A DNA stretch of 64,000 bases, taken from NCBI GenBank assembly GCA_001936135.1, contig CP012818.1, positions 1,798,001-1,862,000 of the forward strand. The letters are read 5' to 3'. Under the pieces are notes generated by a model. That model saw only the letters and a list, made by a program, of their open reading frames with translations. It made no database searches and was not told the origin of the DNA. Shown here in pieces: positions 1 to 9,811 of the stretch; the stretch's first letter is position 1; each line of letters begins with the position of its first letter. A program made the position numbers and the translations under genes. Origin of the DNA: Saccharomycopsis fibuligera x Saccharomycopsis cf. fibuligera (taxonomy: Eukaryota; Ascomycota; Saccharomycetes; Ascoideales; Saccharomycopsidaceae).

Positions 1-378
1 ATCAAAAATGTGAAAGTTTAATCAGTTATTGGGTGCGCGCAAAGGGAGAAATCCCATGTTTTTTAGCAGCATTGAATTTGGAGTTATTTGAAGGATATGA
101 TGACGATAAACATAAAAGTTCAGCGGTGGTTTCTGGAGGCGATCGTGGAGCCGCAGTGGCTGTAGCAACTGTTAGCACATAATGTTGGTATAAAGTAACT
201 GTTTTAAATATATATATAAGGCTATAGGATGCTGAATAATGACAAGAAATGTTTCTGTGAAGATTTCTGCCAATAAAATGTTTTGTCAAAGGGTGTTTTC
301 TTTTTGCCTTGGTTGAGTGTAGATTAAAACTGCAGTTGTTGAAATCACAAATGGCTAATTTCAGTGGCTCTCATTTCA

Positions 379-422
<44 letters not shown>

Positions 423-1517
423 CAACCACTTTGCTTTTTAATATATCACAGAGCTGGAATGTGCGTTATATATACTGTAGCAAATTTGAAAATCAATATA
501 CATGTATACAAGCACTGAAGCTGTATATACATTACTACCATCGTTTAGCTCTACTGTATACAATAAATTCAAGCTCACTAGCTCGGCCCGTATCACCCGC
601 GCGGCGCACTCGTATGCACCAAGAGTCTGTGACGATTAACTGTGACCGACGCGTAGAAAATTAACCAGCTTGGCAGACGGTACTAATGGCACAGGCAGTA
701 TTACGCGGGATAATATATATATATATATATATATATACATAGATATATATTTCAAAACACCTTCTATGTTAGAGTAATAGCAAAGAGACTTGTCTGTAAT
801 GTCATGTGTGAAAATTGCTGGTCAAAAGAATATATATACTATATAGGAGTTTCACACGCACAATTACAATTTTCGGGGAGTTTGAGATAGTTTTGACAGC
901 TTCGGAGATTAAGTGTTGTCTCCGAGGAGCCGCAAAGAATGCTTCATAATCAGAAAGTCAATATCGTTAATGCTACGAATAAATACATAACCAGTGAACA
1001 AAACATAAAAAAGGTTAGGGAACAATCATTGCAAATAGTAATACTGATATTTGTAACTCAACCAATTGTAGCTGCTAAGTTATAATTTGTAGTTGGTGTA
1101 GATTGCAAAAAAGTGTACTATCAGCTGCTCTGGATGAAGCTTCCGATGCAGTTGCTCCGCCTGTGCCGCTGCCGCTTGGAGAAACCACACCAGTGATAGG
1201 GAGCAACCTTGGTAGAAATAGTCACTGGCCCGCCCTTCATAGCAATATTTTGTTGTCTTTTTACTTTTACTTTTTTGTTATTGGTTAGCTTTGAACTTTC
1301 AAGTACTTCAATATTTTCTTTTCTTTTCCATTGCCTTTGGGTTTATTTTCTTTCTTTATCTTCACTCAAGATATAGTCGAGTCCATATTCTACTTCTTCC
1401 CCTTTCTTATTTCTACAATTTTGGTTTTACTAGATTCCCATTTACTTCGAATACTCTATCCCCTTTGAGGAAACATATAAAAGAAACCCCCCAAAAACAT
1501 CAGTCGTCTTACACTAA
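1..1517. other. Intergenic region upstream of the phosphate carrier gene
   Basis: No convincing gene is seen. It holds a 37-nt T run (384-420), an AT dinucleotide microsatellite near 713-737, and an ACGCGT (MCB-like) hexamer at 649-654. The last 200 bases are pyrimidine-rich and lead to a TATA-like stretch (about 1471-1482) before the carrier ATG. Short open frames here are not conserved-looking and several use non-ATG starts. Confidence 0.6.
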
Positions 1518-2444
1518 ATGTCTGCTCCTACTCAAAAAGGCCGCACAATTCCATTGTACTCCCCTGAGTACTTTTATACATGTACGTTGGGCGGTATTCT
1601 TGCCTGTGGTCCCACACATTCTTTCGTCACTCCACTAGATTTAGTCAAATGCCGTCGTCAAGTTGATTCTTCATTGTACAAAAGCAACATCCAGGGTTGG
1701 AGAGCTATCATTAAGGCTGAAGGATTAGGCGGCATCTGGACCGGTGTTGGTGCTACTTTTATTGGTTATTCGTTCCAAGGTGCTGGTAAGTATGGTCTTT
1801 ATGAATTGTTCAAGTACAAGTACGGTCAATTAGTTGGTAAAGATATTGCTGATAAATACAAGACTACGTTATATTTGACTGCTTCAGCTAGTGCTGAATT
1901 CTTTGCTGATATTGCCTTGTGTCCATGGGAGGCCATTAAAGTCAAGACTCAAACTACTATTCCTCCATACGCTACAGGTGTACTTGATGGATGGAAGAAA
2001 ATTACTGCCAAAGAAGGTTTTGGAGGATTGTACAAAGGGTTGACTCCGTTATGGTTGAGACAAATTCCTTACACCATGGTAAAATTTGCTACTTTCGAGA
2101 GAATTGTTGAAGCTATTTACAACTATTTGCCAAAGAGAAAGAGTGAGTACTCCACTTACCAGCAAACTGGGGTTTCTTTTCTTGGTGGTTACATTGCTGG
2201 GATCTTTTGCGCTATAGTGTCTCATCCGGCTGATGTGATGGTATCTAAGATTAATGCTGAAAAGCAAGCTAATGAATCCATTGGTCAGGCTACTTCTAGA
2301 ATTTATGGTAAAATTGGTTTTGGTGGTCTTTGGAATGGTTTGGCCGTTAGAATTGTTATGATTGGTACTTTAACTGGTGCTCAATGGTTGATTTATGATA
2401 GTTTCAAAGCCTACGTTGGATTGCCAACCACTGGGGGTCATTAA
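1518..2444 (+). CDS. MIR1: Mitochondrial phosphate carrier (PiC)
   Basis: Inner-membrane carrier that imports phosphate (with H+) for ATP synthesis. The 308-residue product has the three-fold solute carrier layout: signature PLDLVK at about residues 39-44, then PWEAIK and PADVMVSK in the second and third repeats, each followed by glycine-rich matrix helices. The N-terminal segment with [15 protein letters not shown] and [11 protein letters not shown] is typical of the PiC subfamily rather than other SLC25 carriers. The length matches yeast Mir1 (about 311). The ATG sits right after a TATA-bearing, C/A-rich leader and no upstream in-frame ATG is plausible. The next gene, UAP1, is co-oriented with a 472-bp gap, so it has its own promoter. 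Family assignment is firm; the choice between MIR1 and its close paralogue PIC2 rests on remembered similarity. Confidence 0.93.
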   Translation: MSAPTQKGRTIPLYSPEYFYTCTLGGILACGPTHSFVTPLDLVKCRRQVDSSLYKSNIQGWRAIIKAEGLGGIWTGVGATFIGYSFQGAGKYGLYELFKYKYGQLVGKDIADKYKTTLYLTASASAEFFADIALCPWEAIKVKTQTTIPPYATGVLDGWKKITAKEGFGGLYKGLTPLWLRQIPYTMVKFATFERIVEAIYNYLPKRKSEYSTYQQTGVSFLGGYIAGIFCAIVSHPADVMVSKINAEKQANESIGQATSRIYGKIGFGGLWNGLAVRIVMIGTLTGAQWLIYDSFKAYVGLPTTGGH

Positions 2445-2640
2445 GAAAGAAACTGCTATAACTAATCAAGAACAATTAATTGAAACAATTATATATTAAG
2501 TACACATTTATTTTACTTATTGTATTGCCTATCTTTAGCTATTTGTGCTTTGTAGTGCTTTAGCTTTTAAATTACTGGTTGGGACCCCCATGTATGTTGC
2601 GAAAGTGGCTTTCTAAATTTACCGTGCCGGTGTTGTAGTA

Positions 2641-2646
2641 CACGTG
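2641..2646. promoter_or_regulatory. CACGTG E-box in the UAP1 promoter
   Basis: A perfect CACGTG palindrome lies 271 bp upstream of the UAP1 ATG, next to a CACATGA half-site. In yeasts this is the site for Cbf1 or other bHLH factors. Its use here is inferred. Confidence 0.35.
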
Positions 2647-2916
2647 CCTGCTCACATGACCTTTCCTCGGTTACAATAAGACGCAAACGGCCCTTCTATA
2701 TATAGACCAGATTGTGTTACTTGGATATGTGTTACTTGAAACTTGTTTCCTTCTGCTTGTTGTTTTGGTTTCAGATTCCTACTACTACTAAATACCTCTT
2801 TATTGAAAAAGTGTTCAAAAAAAAAAAGGAAAAAAGAAAAAAAGGCTATTTGCTAATCAATACAGTACTAAATAAATGAACAAATAAATAAATCAACAAA
2901 AAAAAAAAAAAAAAAA

Positions 2917-4329
2917 ATGACCACCACATTATCCAAGATCTACGTCGACCCATCCAAAGTCACTAAGGAAGAAGAAGCGGCCTTAGCTAACCAATTGAGC
3001 CAATTGGACCCTAAACTTTTTGACCAAGTGCAAGATGCCATCAAATTTTCCAGTAGTAATTCTGGAGCAGCTGACATCGGTCAACTTCCTGACTCTTCAT
3101 ATTTCTCATTAAATACAGATGATCCAGATCACATTAGCCAACACGATCAACAAAGATTCTATGATTTAGGATTACAATTGATTAGCAAAGGAGAAGTTGC
3201 TGTGTTGTTGATGGCTGGTGGCCAAGGCACCAGATTGGGCTCCTCTGACCCAAAGGGCACTTATGTTATTGATATTCCTTCACAAAAGTCATTATTTGAA
3301 TTACAGGCTAGAAGAATCATCAAGTTGCAGCAATTGGCTGGCGGGGACAGTAAAATTAACTGGTACGTCATGACTTCGGAACCAACCAGGGCAAAGACCG
3401 AAGCATTTTTCCAAAAAAACAGATTTTTCGGATTAGATTCCGATCAAGTTGTTTTCTTCAATCAAGGTACGTTACCGGCTTTCACTAAAGATGGTAAGCA
3501 AATTTTCAGGGAAAACAAAACCACATTGACTAAGAGTCCCGATGGAAACGGGGGATTGTACAAAGCAATTCATGACAATAAATTGATAGAAGATTTTGCC
3601 GCGAAGGGAATCAAGCATATTCATATGTATTCTGTTGACAATTGTTTGGCTAAAGTTGCTGACCCGTTATTTATTGGGTTTGCAGTTTCTAAACAATTCG
3701 ATTTGGCTACTAAGGTGGTGAGAAAGACCGAACCTACTGAATCTGTTGGCTTGATTGTTAGCAAGAACAACAAACCATCGGTAATTGAGTACTCTGAAAT
3801 TAGTGACGAATTAGCGAACAAGAAAGATGAAAAAAATTCAGACTTGCTTTACTTGAGAGCTGCCAATATTGTGCAACACTACTACTCCGTGGACTTGTTG
3901 GCCAAGAAAATCCCAGAATGGATTAACTCCCGAGAAGCGTTACCGTACCACGTTGCCAAAAAGAAGATTCCGCATTTAAACTTGAATGATGAGTATGTGA
4001 AGCCTACCGAAAGCAATGGTATCAAGTTGGAGCAATTCATCTTTGACATTTTCTCTACTGTTGATTTGAGCAAATTTGGGTCACTTGAAGTCAAGAGAAA
4101 CGAAGAGTTCAGTCCATTGAAGAATGCACCAGGAACAAAATCCGATAATCCACAAACCAGCGCTCATGACTTGCAGGCCTTGCATACTGCTTGGATTAAA
4201 GCCAACGGAGGCGCAGTCGAGGGCCAAGGGCTTGTGGAACTTGATGGGTTGTTGTCTTATGGGGGCGAAGGATTGGAGAAAGTCAAAGGTAAGACATTCA
4301 AAGCGGGGGAATACATCAAGGAACTTTGA
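2917..4329 (+). CDS. UAP1: UDP-N-acetylglucosamine pyrophosphorylase
   Basis: Cytosolic enzyme that joins UTP and GlcNAc-1-phosphate to make UDP-GlcNAc, the donor for chitin, N-glycans and GPI anchors. The 470-residue protein shows the UDPGP-family uridyl-binding motif MAGGQGTRLGSSDPKG at about residues 99-114, then KSLFELQARR, the substrate loop with HIHMYSVDNCLAKVADP, and a C-terminal region with SYGGEGLE. The length agrees with yeast Qri1 (477). The ATG follows directly on an uninterrupted A run, typical of a strongly translated yeast gene. No CTG codon was found in a read-through of the gene. The 3' flank has a short GTTA repeat (about 4361-4412). Confidence 0.95.
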   Translation: MTTTLSKIYVDPSKVTKEEEAALANQLSQLDPKLFDQVQDAIKFSSSNSGAADIGQLPDSSYFSLNTDDPDHISQHDQQRFYDLGLQLISKGEVAVLLMAGGQGTRLGSSDPKGTYVIDIPSQKSLFELQARRIIKLQQLAGGDSKINWYVMTSEPTRAKTEAFFQKNRFFGLDSDQVVFFNQGTLPAFTKDGKQIFRENKTTLTKSPDGNGGLYKAIHDNKLIEDFAAKGIKHIHMYSVDNCLAKVADPLFIGFAVSKQFDLATKVVRKTEPTESVGLIVSKNNKPSVIEYSEISDELANKKDEKNSDLLYLRAANIVQHYYSVDLLAKKIPEWINSREALPYHVAKKKIPHLNLNDEYVKPTESNGIKLEQFIFDIFSTVDLSKFGSLEVKRNEEFSPLKNAPGTKSDNPQTSAHDLQALHTAWIKANGGAVEGQGLVELDGLLSYGGEGLEKVKGKTFKAGEYIKEL

Positions 4330-5462
4330 GCGACATTTCGTCGAAGCAAGCGATCTGGTTGGTTAGATGGCTAGTTATTTGGTTGGTTAGCTAGTTAGTT
4401 AGTTAGTCGGTTGAAGTCTGTATGCAATGTTGCAATTCATGGAGGTTATGTCCCTATTATCTGAGTATGTGGCAATGTGCGAGAGGTCCGTGTAGCAATT
4501 TGTGGTTTGTGAGATTGTGGATATGCAGTGCCGACGGTCCCCGGGCATATCTGAGGCAGATGTCCAAGTAGGCAGCTGCTCAACAGGGAAGCTTAGTAAG
4601 CAATATGTAAACAAGCAAGCTGCCTGACTCAGAAGACTGCGATCGAGATGGAGATCCGAGCAATTTCATGTAGTCGTGGCAGTTGTACGGAAGTATCTTG
4701 AAATATTGAGACTGCCATCTGGATTGTGCGGCTAGGAGCAGCATTAAACAGAACTATGCAGCACTGTACAGATCAGAGCAGAGGACTACACGGACATGCG
4801 TGACGCTACATGTGTGGTGCAGACTCTCTGTGCGTCGGGTCACGTCAGGGCGTGTCTGTGCGCATCAGAGCGCATCGAGGGGCAGCGAAACTTGGTTCGC
4901 GAATTAGTATGGTCTAAAAAAAGACAGCCACAGACACACACTACTGCGTGCACTTTCATTTACGTTGGCATTTCTGGATGTGTTTGAACACGCTCACTCA
5001 AACATACGCGGGACAACTATACACAGGCTTTGCATTTCAAGCCTTGAGAACCGAAAATGCAAAAAGCAAAAAAAGACGTACGCCGTCGAGATGCAATTCC
5101 CGGATGCTGCCGTTCGCAAGACATCACATTTTGTAAGAGCTTTTCCAAAGCTCAAGGCTCAAGGCGCGCCCGAGCACACAGTGGTTATATACACTGCAGG
5201 GCTGCCGGTGCAGCACAGTAAACGGGGCGCTGCTGAGGATGGTGTCAGGATTGTGCGGCTTGTAAGCCCAGCCTGTGTATGGGGACGGATGGGGCTGTGA
5301 ATCAGGCACGCAGGAAGCAATTGTCCTGAAAAGCCAGTGTCAAGGAAAAAAGAAGACACACGGTGTGTGCCTTTCACAGCTATACGGATTCTATATCAAC
5401 AAGAGAGTACCGTGGCGTTAGGTTGGCTTGGCCTTGTGAACCTTGCCTGTCTTGCGACCGCC

Positions 5463-5541
5463 TGTAGCAGCAGCAACCTCAGCAGCAGCAATCTCAGCAG
5501 CAGCATTAGTAGTACTTGCTGCTGTTGTTGCTGTTGTTGTA
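5463..5541. repeat. Imperfect CAG/CTG inverted triplet repeat
   Basis: CAGCAG-rich sequence on the left is followed about 40 bases on by CTGCTGTTG-rich sequence, so a single strand could fold into a hairpin of imperfect triplet repeats. The two arms flank a short ATTAGTAGTA spacer. Confidence 0.6.
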
Positions 5542-6334
5542 GTTGGTCTCACAGCTAGCCTGCGTGGCAAGTATATATATCGGCAGAGGGACTGCAGCTG
5601 GGCGCTAACAATAGAAGTGCTGTCCTCACTGGTGCTGCTCCTGCTGCGAAAGACGGAAAAAATTTTTTTTTACTCTCAACTTTTCCTTTTTCTTGTGCTG
5701 CCTGCAGTTTCAGTGATTTCCGCCGTAACACGAGTTCGTGTTCTTCTCTTCTCTTCTATGCTCTTCTCTTCTCTTCTCTTCTGGTTTGTTCAATCTTTTG
5801 TTGTGTTTCTTTTCTGCTGACTGTTGCTTTCTTCAATCCACCGACACCGTCCTCAAACGCTACTCAGGAAGTCTGCTTGTTTCTCGCCTTCGTTTCTCGC
5901 CTTTGTTTCTATTCTCTCTCTTCAAATAGTATTTGCAGCTGTCTTCCCCTGTGTATAGGCACTATCCCACTTGCTGCGCTCCCACAGATCACACTCTGCC
6001 ACTACTACTGTGCCGACGACCGCTCACTGCAAAAATTTAGATCCGCCAAATTTAAAAAATAAAAAGAAAAAAAAAAAGAAAAGAAAACAACAGGACACCG
6101 TTTTTTCCTTTCCATCTTTTCTTTCGCCCGTTCTGTAAATCGCCAACCTCACTCACCTCTGGTCAAATACCAAACACGTCCACCAAGAAAAGAGAACAAA
6201 CCCATTTTGTTGTTTGGTTTCTCGCTCCGTTCCTTTTACACCTAGACCCGGACACTCAGAAACCTTGCCAGGCATAGCACGTTCAGATCAAACACCCAGA
6301 GTACACCCATATCGACATCCGTACACTTGCACAC

Positions 6335-6395
6335 GCACAGCACTACACAACACAGCACTACACAACACAGCACAGCACAACACAACACAACACAG
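6335..6395 (+). repeat. CA-rich tandem repeat in the KRE9 leader
   Basis: Several copies of CACAACACAG with CACTA spacers end 15 bases before the ATG of the KRE9-like gene. The tract has almost no G or T, so it would give an unstructured 5' leader. Read as protein it yields only a Thr/Gln/His repeat, which is why the upstream in-frame start is rejected. Confidence 0.7.
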
Positions 6396-6410
6396 CACAA
6401 CCGCGAAAAA

Positions 6411-7262
6411 ATGCTCGCACAAAATTACTGGCTCTTGCTTCTCGTAGCTTTCATATCGTTCTTCAAATACTCTAGCGCCGACCTATGGATAACAAAGCCA
6501 GCGTTGCACCAAAACTTCACTGCTTCCGGCGGCAACGTTGATGTGGATGTCGTCTACGAAGACGACTACAAAGATCCAAACATCAGCAAGTTGAAGTCGC
6601 TCACATTCATCTTGTGTACTGGCAAAAACTCTGACATCGAGGCAGTGAAAACTATCAAAAAAGGCGTTTCTGCTCCAAGTGACCACAAGTACACCGTCAG
6701 CATTCCTGCCAGCGCCGGCGCTAGTGGTGTCTATTTCCTCCAGGTCATTGGCGTTTATTCCACTGGCGCTTCCATTCACTATACCCGCAGATTCAGGCTA
6801 TTGGGCATGTCCGGCTCCACCAAGCCGTCTGGCGACATCCAGGATCTCACCCCAGGAAGCGAAAACAACGCTGGTAACAATGATCCAGAAAGCATGACGG
6901 CCACTATGCAGCTTTCCGCAACCGCTACTATTCCGTACACGTTACAAACTGGCAAAGTCAGAGTCGCTCCGATGCAAATGCAGCCAGGCAGCACCGTCAC
7001 CGCTACCGCTTGGTCGAGACAGTTTCCTACTAGTGCCGTCACCTATTTCACTAGTGCTTCTAAACCAGCTTTCCAGCTCTCTACGTGTACTCCCGGTTGG
7101 TCTTACACGAAGACCTCCGCCATCAACTACGCTACTGCTTTGGGCAACCCAAGCGTGTGGTATGCCGCCACTAAAAACATTAAGAAGCCAACTTTGAGTA
7201 TGGCTGCTGCATCCGCTACTTCTTCTTCTTCAAATAAAAAGAGATTTTGGGATTTGGATTGA
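6411..7262 (+). CDS. KRE9: KRE9/KNH1-family cell wall beta-1,6-glucan assembly protein
   Basis: Secretory O-glycoprotein needed for beta-1,6-glucan in the wall. The 283-residue product starts with a signal peptide (about residues 1-23, hydrophobic LLLLVAFISFF, cut before ADLWITKP). The mature N-terminus with ITKP, then a beta-sandwich region containing YTVSIPASAGASGVYFLQV and the HYTRRFRL stretch, is characteristic of Kre9/Knh1. A Ser/Thr-rich middle and a short basic tail (NKKRFWDLD) follow. Length is close to yeast Kre9 (276). The chosen ATG follows CGCGAAAAA; an earlier in-frame start would only add the translated CA repeat. Codons are richer in C and G than in neighbours, consistent with good expression. 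KRE9 and KNH1 cannot be told apart from sequence alone. Confidence 0.85.
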   Translation: MLAQNYWLLLLVAFISFFKYSSADLWITKPALHQNFTASGGNVDVDVVYEDDYKDPNISKLKSLTFILCTGKNSDIEAVKTIKKGVSAPSDHKYTVSIPASAGASGVYFLQVIGVYSTGASIHYTRRFRLLGMSGSTKPSGDIQDLTPGSENNAGNNDPESMTATMQLSATATIPYTLQTGKVRVAPMQMQPGSTVTATAWSRQFPTSAVTYFTSASKPAFQLSTCTPGWSYTKTSAINYATALGNPSVWYAATKNIKKPTLSMAAASATSSSSNKKRFWDLD

Positions 7263-8241
7263 TGTTTGAACGTGTTTTGAAAAAGATTATGTGCGGACAC
7301 TATAAAACAAAGAGAAAATTAGTATCAGAAGTCGGAGAAAAGAGATGAACTTCGTTGTATAACTGCGTCTGTTTATTTTTTTCCGCAGTAATCTTTTAGC
7401 TGTACCTATAAAAAAGTCCTGTGGTTTTCCAAAATGCCTTTCACAAAACGTTTCGTTTCTATCTGCTTTCAATTAGCATATTCATTGTTTCTTATCATTT
7501 ATTTTACATTATTCTTCGTCTCGCCAATTTTTCATCAAAATTGTTTATTGTCACTATTATTATTACCACTATCATTTTTTTCACCACTTTTTCTCGCTGG
7601 TTTCTGATTGGTTTCTCCTTTTTTTTTCTACCTCATTATTTCTTTTTCTGTCTGTTCTCATACTCGCATTGTATAAAATACTTTTCCTTTTTTATTCTTG
7701 CTTGCCGTCTACATAGTTGAATGGAGGAACAGTTTCTGTTTTGATACTTGGCTTTACTTTCAATTTCACACCAGAAAAATAAAGAATAAGCGACTACACT
7801 TAAAACAGGAGTCTTCAAAAGCCGGTGTTATTTTTAAAATGATGATCAACTGCCCAGGAGACCTGAAAGCAGTGCAAAACTCACGCCCCACTAGAGCAAA
7901 CAGCTGATAATTAGATTGTTCTCCATAGAAATTTTCGGTTTTAACTGAAATTGTAGCAGACTAATTATTGCACGTTACAACTTTTTTTTTTTTTTTTTTT
8001 TTTTTTGTTTCGTTGACACCCATACAAAATGAATTTTTGTAGGTTTTTTTTTATTTTGCAATTACTCAAAGATCTTACTACAAACTTTCAATGATACAAC
8101 TTTTACACTATACTTCTTCCAGAACTACTTCACATACTTTACATACTATCTTTCATACGTTGAGTTCTCCTCATCCCATGCTGTAGCTGCCTTTCCAAAT
8201 TCGTAATTAGACATTCGGATCCGCAGACCTTGAAGTCCAGC
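7263..8241. other. Convergent intergenic region, T-rich
   Basis: Region between the 3' ends of the KRE9-like gene and the MSL1-like gene. It is very T-rich on the + strand and includes a 25-nt T run (7982-8006). Low-complexity open frames here (Phe/Leu/Ile) are not credible genes. Confidence 0.55.
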
Positions 8242-9264
8242 TCATAACCACACAGCAATCTTCTTTGTTTGATTCTTAGAATATTCCACCTTCATGTCTT
8301 TCCCAAAAAACCTCACCCCGTTTTGAGCAGATCTTTTTGCCACTTTAGCTTGCTCCAACTTGGCAAACGTAACAAATGCTTGACCTCGTAATTTGAAATC
8401 ATGAGGTTTCATGTTAATTTCCACTATATCACCGTATGCGCTAAAATATAAGAAAATTGCATCACGAAGTTTAGGGAGGTGGATCTTGTCATTGAGGTTG
8501 CTGAGGTAAAGGGTTAGGTTGGGCTGAACTGCATCCGTGGTTTTCTGCTTTTTGGTTGGTGGCTGTGTTTGAAATTGATGTTCTTTGCGTTGTTGTCTTG
8601 GTTTTTCGGGTATGCTTGGCGTGCTGGTGGCAGCTGTAGTATTAGCAAAGGCAATTTTGCCATTCAAATTTTTGTTCACACTTATAGTAGGATCGGCGCC
8701 ATTTACTGCTTGGGCGTCATTCTCAGTTTCCGGTTTCTTCAGCACTTTATAGTCTTCCTTCAGGTCTTGTTTGGTAGTAACCTCATTATCGTTATTACCA
8801 TTGTCATTGGCATCCGTAGTTGCAGTTTCATTAACTTGTGCTATTTTCAGCATCTCTTCTATATCGTTTTCCTTCTCTTTCAGCCCATCTTCTTTTTCTT
8901 CTTCATCAGCAGGTTGTTTTCTTTTCAATCCACTTAGCTGCTGTTGCTGGTCATGAATCTGATCGGTTGCGGTCTTTTCATTTGTCTTGGTCTTAGCTTT
9001 ACTTTTAGCTGATCCTTTTGATCTTCCTCCACCCTTTGATTTTGTAGCACCTTGCTGCTCTGGTACTCCTTCACCCTGGTTTTGAAGTAGATCCTGGTCC
9101 TGATCCGGCACTATTATATCATTATCGTTATGATAATGTTGTTGTTGTTCTTCTTCTTCTTGGTTTTCGCCTTGGTCTTGCGGCTGTTCTACCTTTTTCT
9201 TTTGTTCTGCAGCATTGATTGCAGCGGTATCTGCCTTTCTTGGTCTTCCTCTTCTTGGTGGCAT
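8242..9264 (-). CDS. MSL1: U2B''-like RRM protein with long AT-hook/acidic N-terminal extension
   Basis: The C-terminal RRM (about residues 248-330) has RNP2 LYLSNL (252-257), RNP1 RGQAFVTF (293-300), and the NDKI and GVRFFGKDMKVEYSK signatures of the U1A/U2B''/Msl1 family, the U2 snRNP protein that binds U2 stem-loop IV. Yeast Msl1 is only about 111 residues. Here 245 extra residues precede the RRM in one open frame with a good ATG: RGRP AT-hook core at residues 5-8, a Glu/Gln/Asp-rich stretch (28-70), a Lys/Ser/Gly stretch (74-98), a second acidic block (120-140) and a KKQK basic signal (238-241). No second RRM and no splice signals were seen. The gene is divergent from ENA over 547 bp. The RRM call is strong; the extension is the oddity, and a novel RRM protein rather than the true Msl1 orthologue is possible. 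Confidence 0.75.
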   Translation of the reverse strand: MPPRRGRPRKADTAAINAAEQKKKVEQPQDQGENQEEEEQQQHYHNDNDIIVPDQDQDLLQNQGEGVPEQQGATKSKGGGRSKGSAKSKAKTKTNEKTATDQIHDQQQQLSGLKRKQPADEEEKEDGLKEKENDIEEMLKIAQVNETATTDANDNGNNDNEVTTKQDLKEDYKVLKKPETENDAQAVNGADPTISVNKNLNGKIAFANTTAATSTPSIPEKPRQQRKEHQFQTQPPTKKQKTTDAVQPNLTLYLSNLNDKIHLPKLRDAIFLYFSAYGDIVEINMKPHDFKLRGQAFVTFAKLEQAKVAKRSAQNGVRFFGKDMKVEYSKNQTKKIAVWL

Positions 9265-9811
9265 TATTTTTTCAGCAATAATCTGTCAACTTGGCTGCAA
9301 TCGAAAACTTCTAAAAGTAAAAACAATTCACACTTGATGCTGCTATTCAGGCGCTCATGTTGTGTTCTGCTCTTTATTGTTAAGACTGTTGATACTTTTT
9401 CCTGTGACCAGGGCTCGGAATATAACGACAGTGCCCATAACCTAAGAACCGGCCTTTGCCCCCGCCCTGGCTAAGCCACTGCTGCAACACTACTATCAAA
9501 GTGAATTGAATCTACAAACGTCAAGAAACCTCCATCTGGAATGCACGCCTTGCTGTAATTATCTCTAGGTACTGATGCGACTTCTAGGTTCAAGAGGTTT
9601 TTAAGTTTATAATTTCTACAATTCTTGGTATTGTTAATTGGCGGTAATGGTTACGAGCACTGGGAACGGCATTTTCCGAAATGATTAAAACAGCAAAGTA
9701 AAAAAAAAAGATAAAAAAAAAAAGAAATATAAGTGCGGCTATAGCTTTCATTTCTTTTAATATTTTCTTTCTTCTTAGCCAACACAACTACTGTACTTTT
9801 TAAGCTGGGAC
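9265..9811. promoter_or_regulatory. Divergent promoter region MSL1-like / ENA
   Basis: The 547-bp gap separates two divergent starts and must hold both promoters. An A-rich stretch (about 9700-9725) lies 90-110 bp before the ENA ATG. No specific operator was recognised. Confidence 0.5.

Larger units (their letters stand above)
4330..6410. other. 2-kb intergenic region and long KRE9 leader
   Basis: No supported gene. Base composition is higher in GC than most of the window up to about 5.5 kb. It contains an imperfect CAG/CTG inverted repeat (5463-5541), an (TTCTC)n pyrimidine tract (5745-5790), further C/T-rich promoter sequence, and a tandem CACAACACAG/CACTA repeat (6335-6395) immediately before the KRE9 start. 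Open frames of 60-125 codons are products of these simple repeats. Confidence 0.6.

Noticed and set aside
1291-1638. 115-codon frame upstream of and overlapping MIR1
   Set aside because: Lies in T/C-rich promoter DNA and overlaps the strongly supported carrier gene in another frame.
5443-5820. 125-codon open frame with Ala/Val and Leu-rich product
   Set aside because: It is read through the CAG/CTG repeat and pyrimidine tracts and looks like a product of simple sequence; no gene-like context.
6327-6410. Upstream in-frame start of the KRE9-like gene
   Set aside because: Adds only translated CA-rich repeat before a clean signal peptide.
8569-8937. Phe/Leu-rich frames on the + strand inside the MSL1-like gene
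   Set aside because: Antisense shadows of its Glu/Lys/Gln-rich coding sequence.
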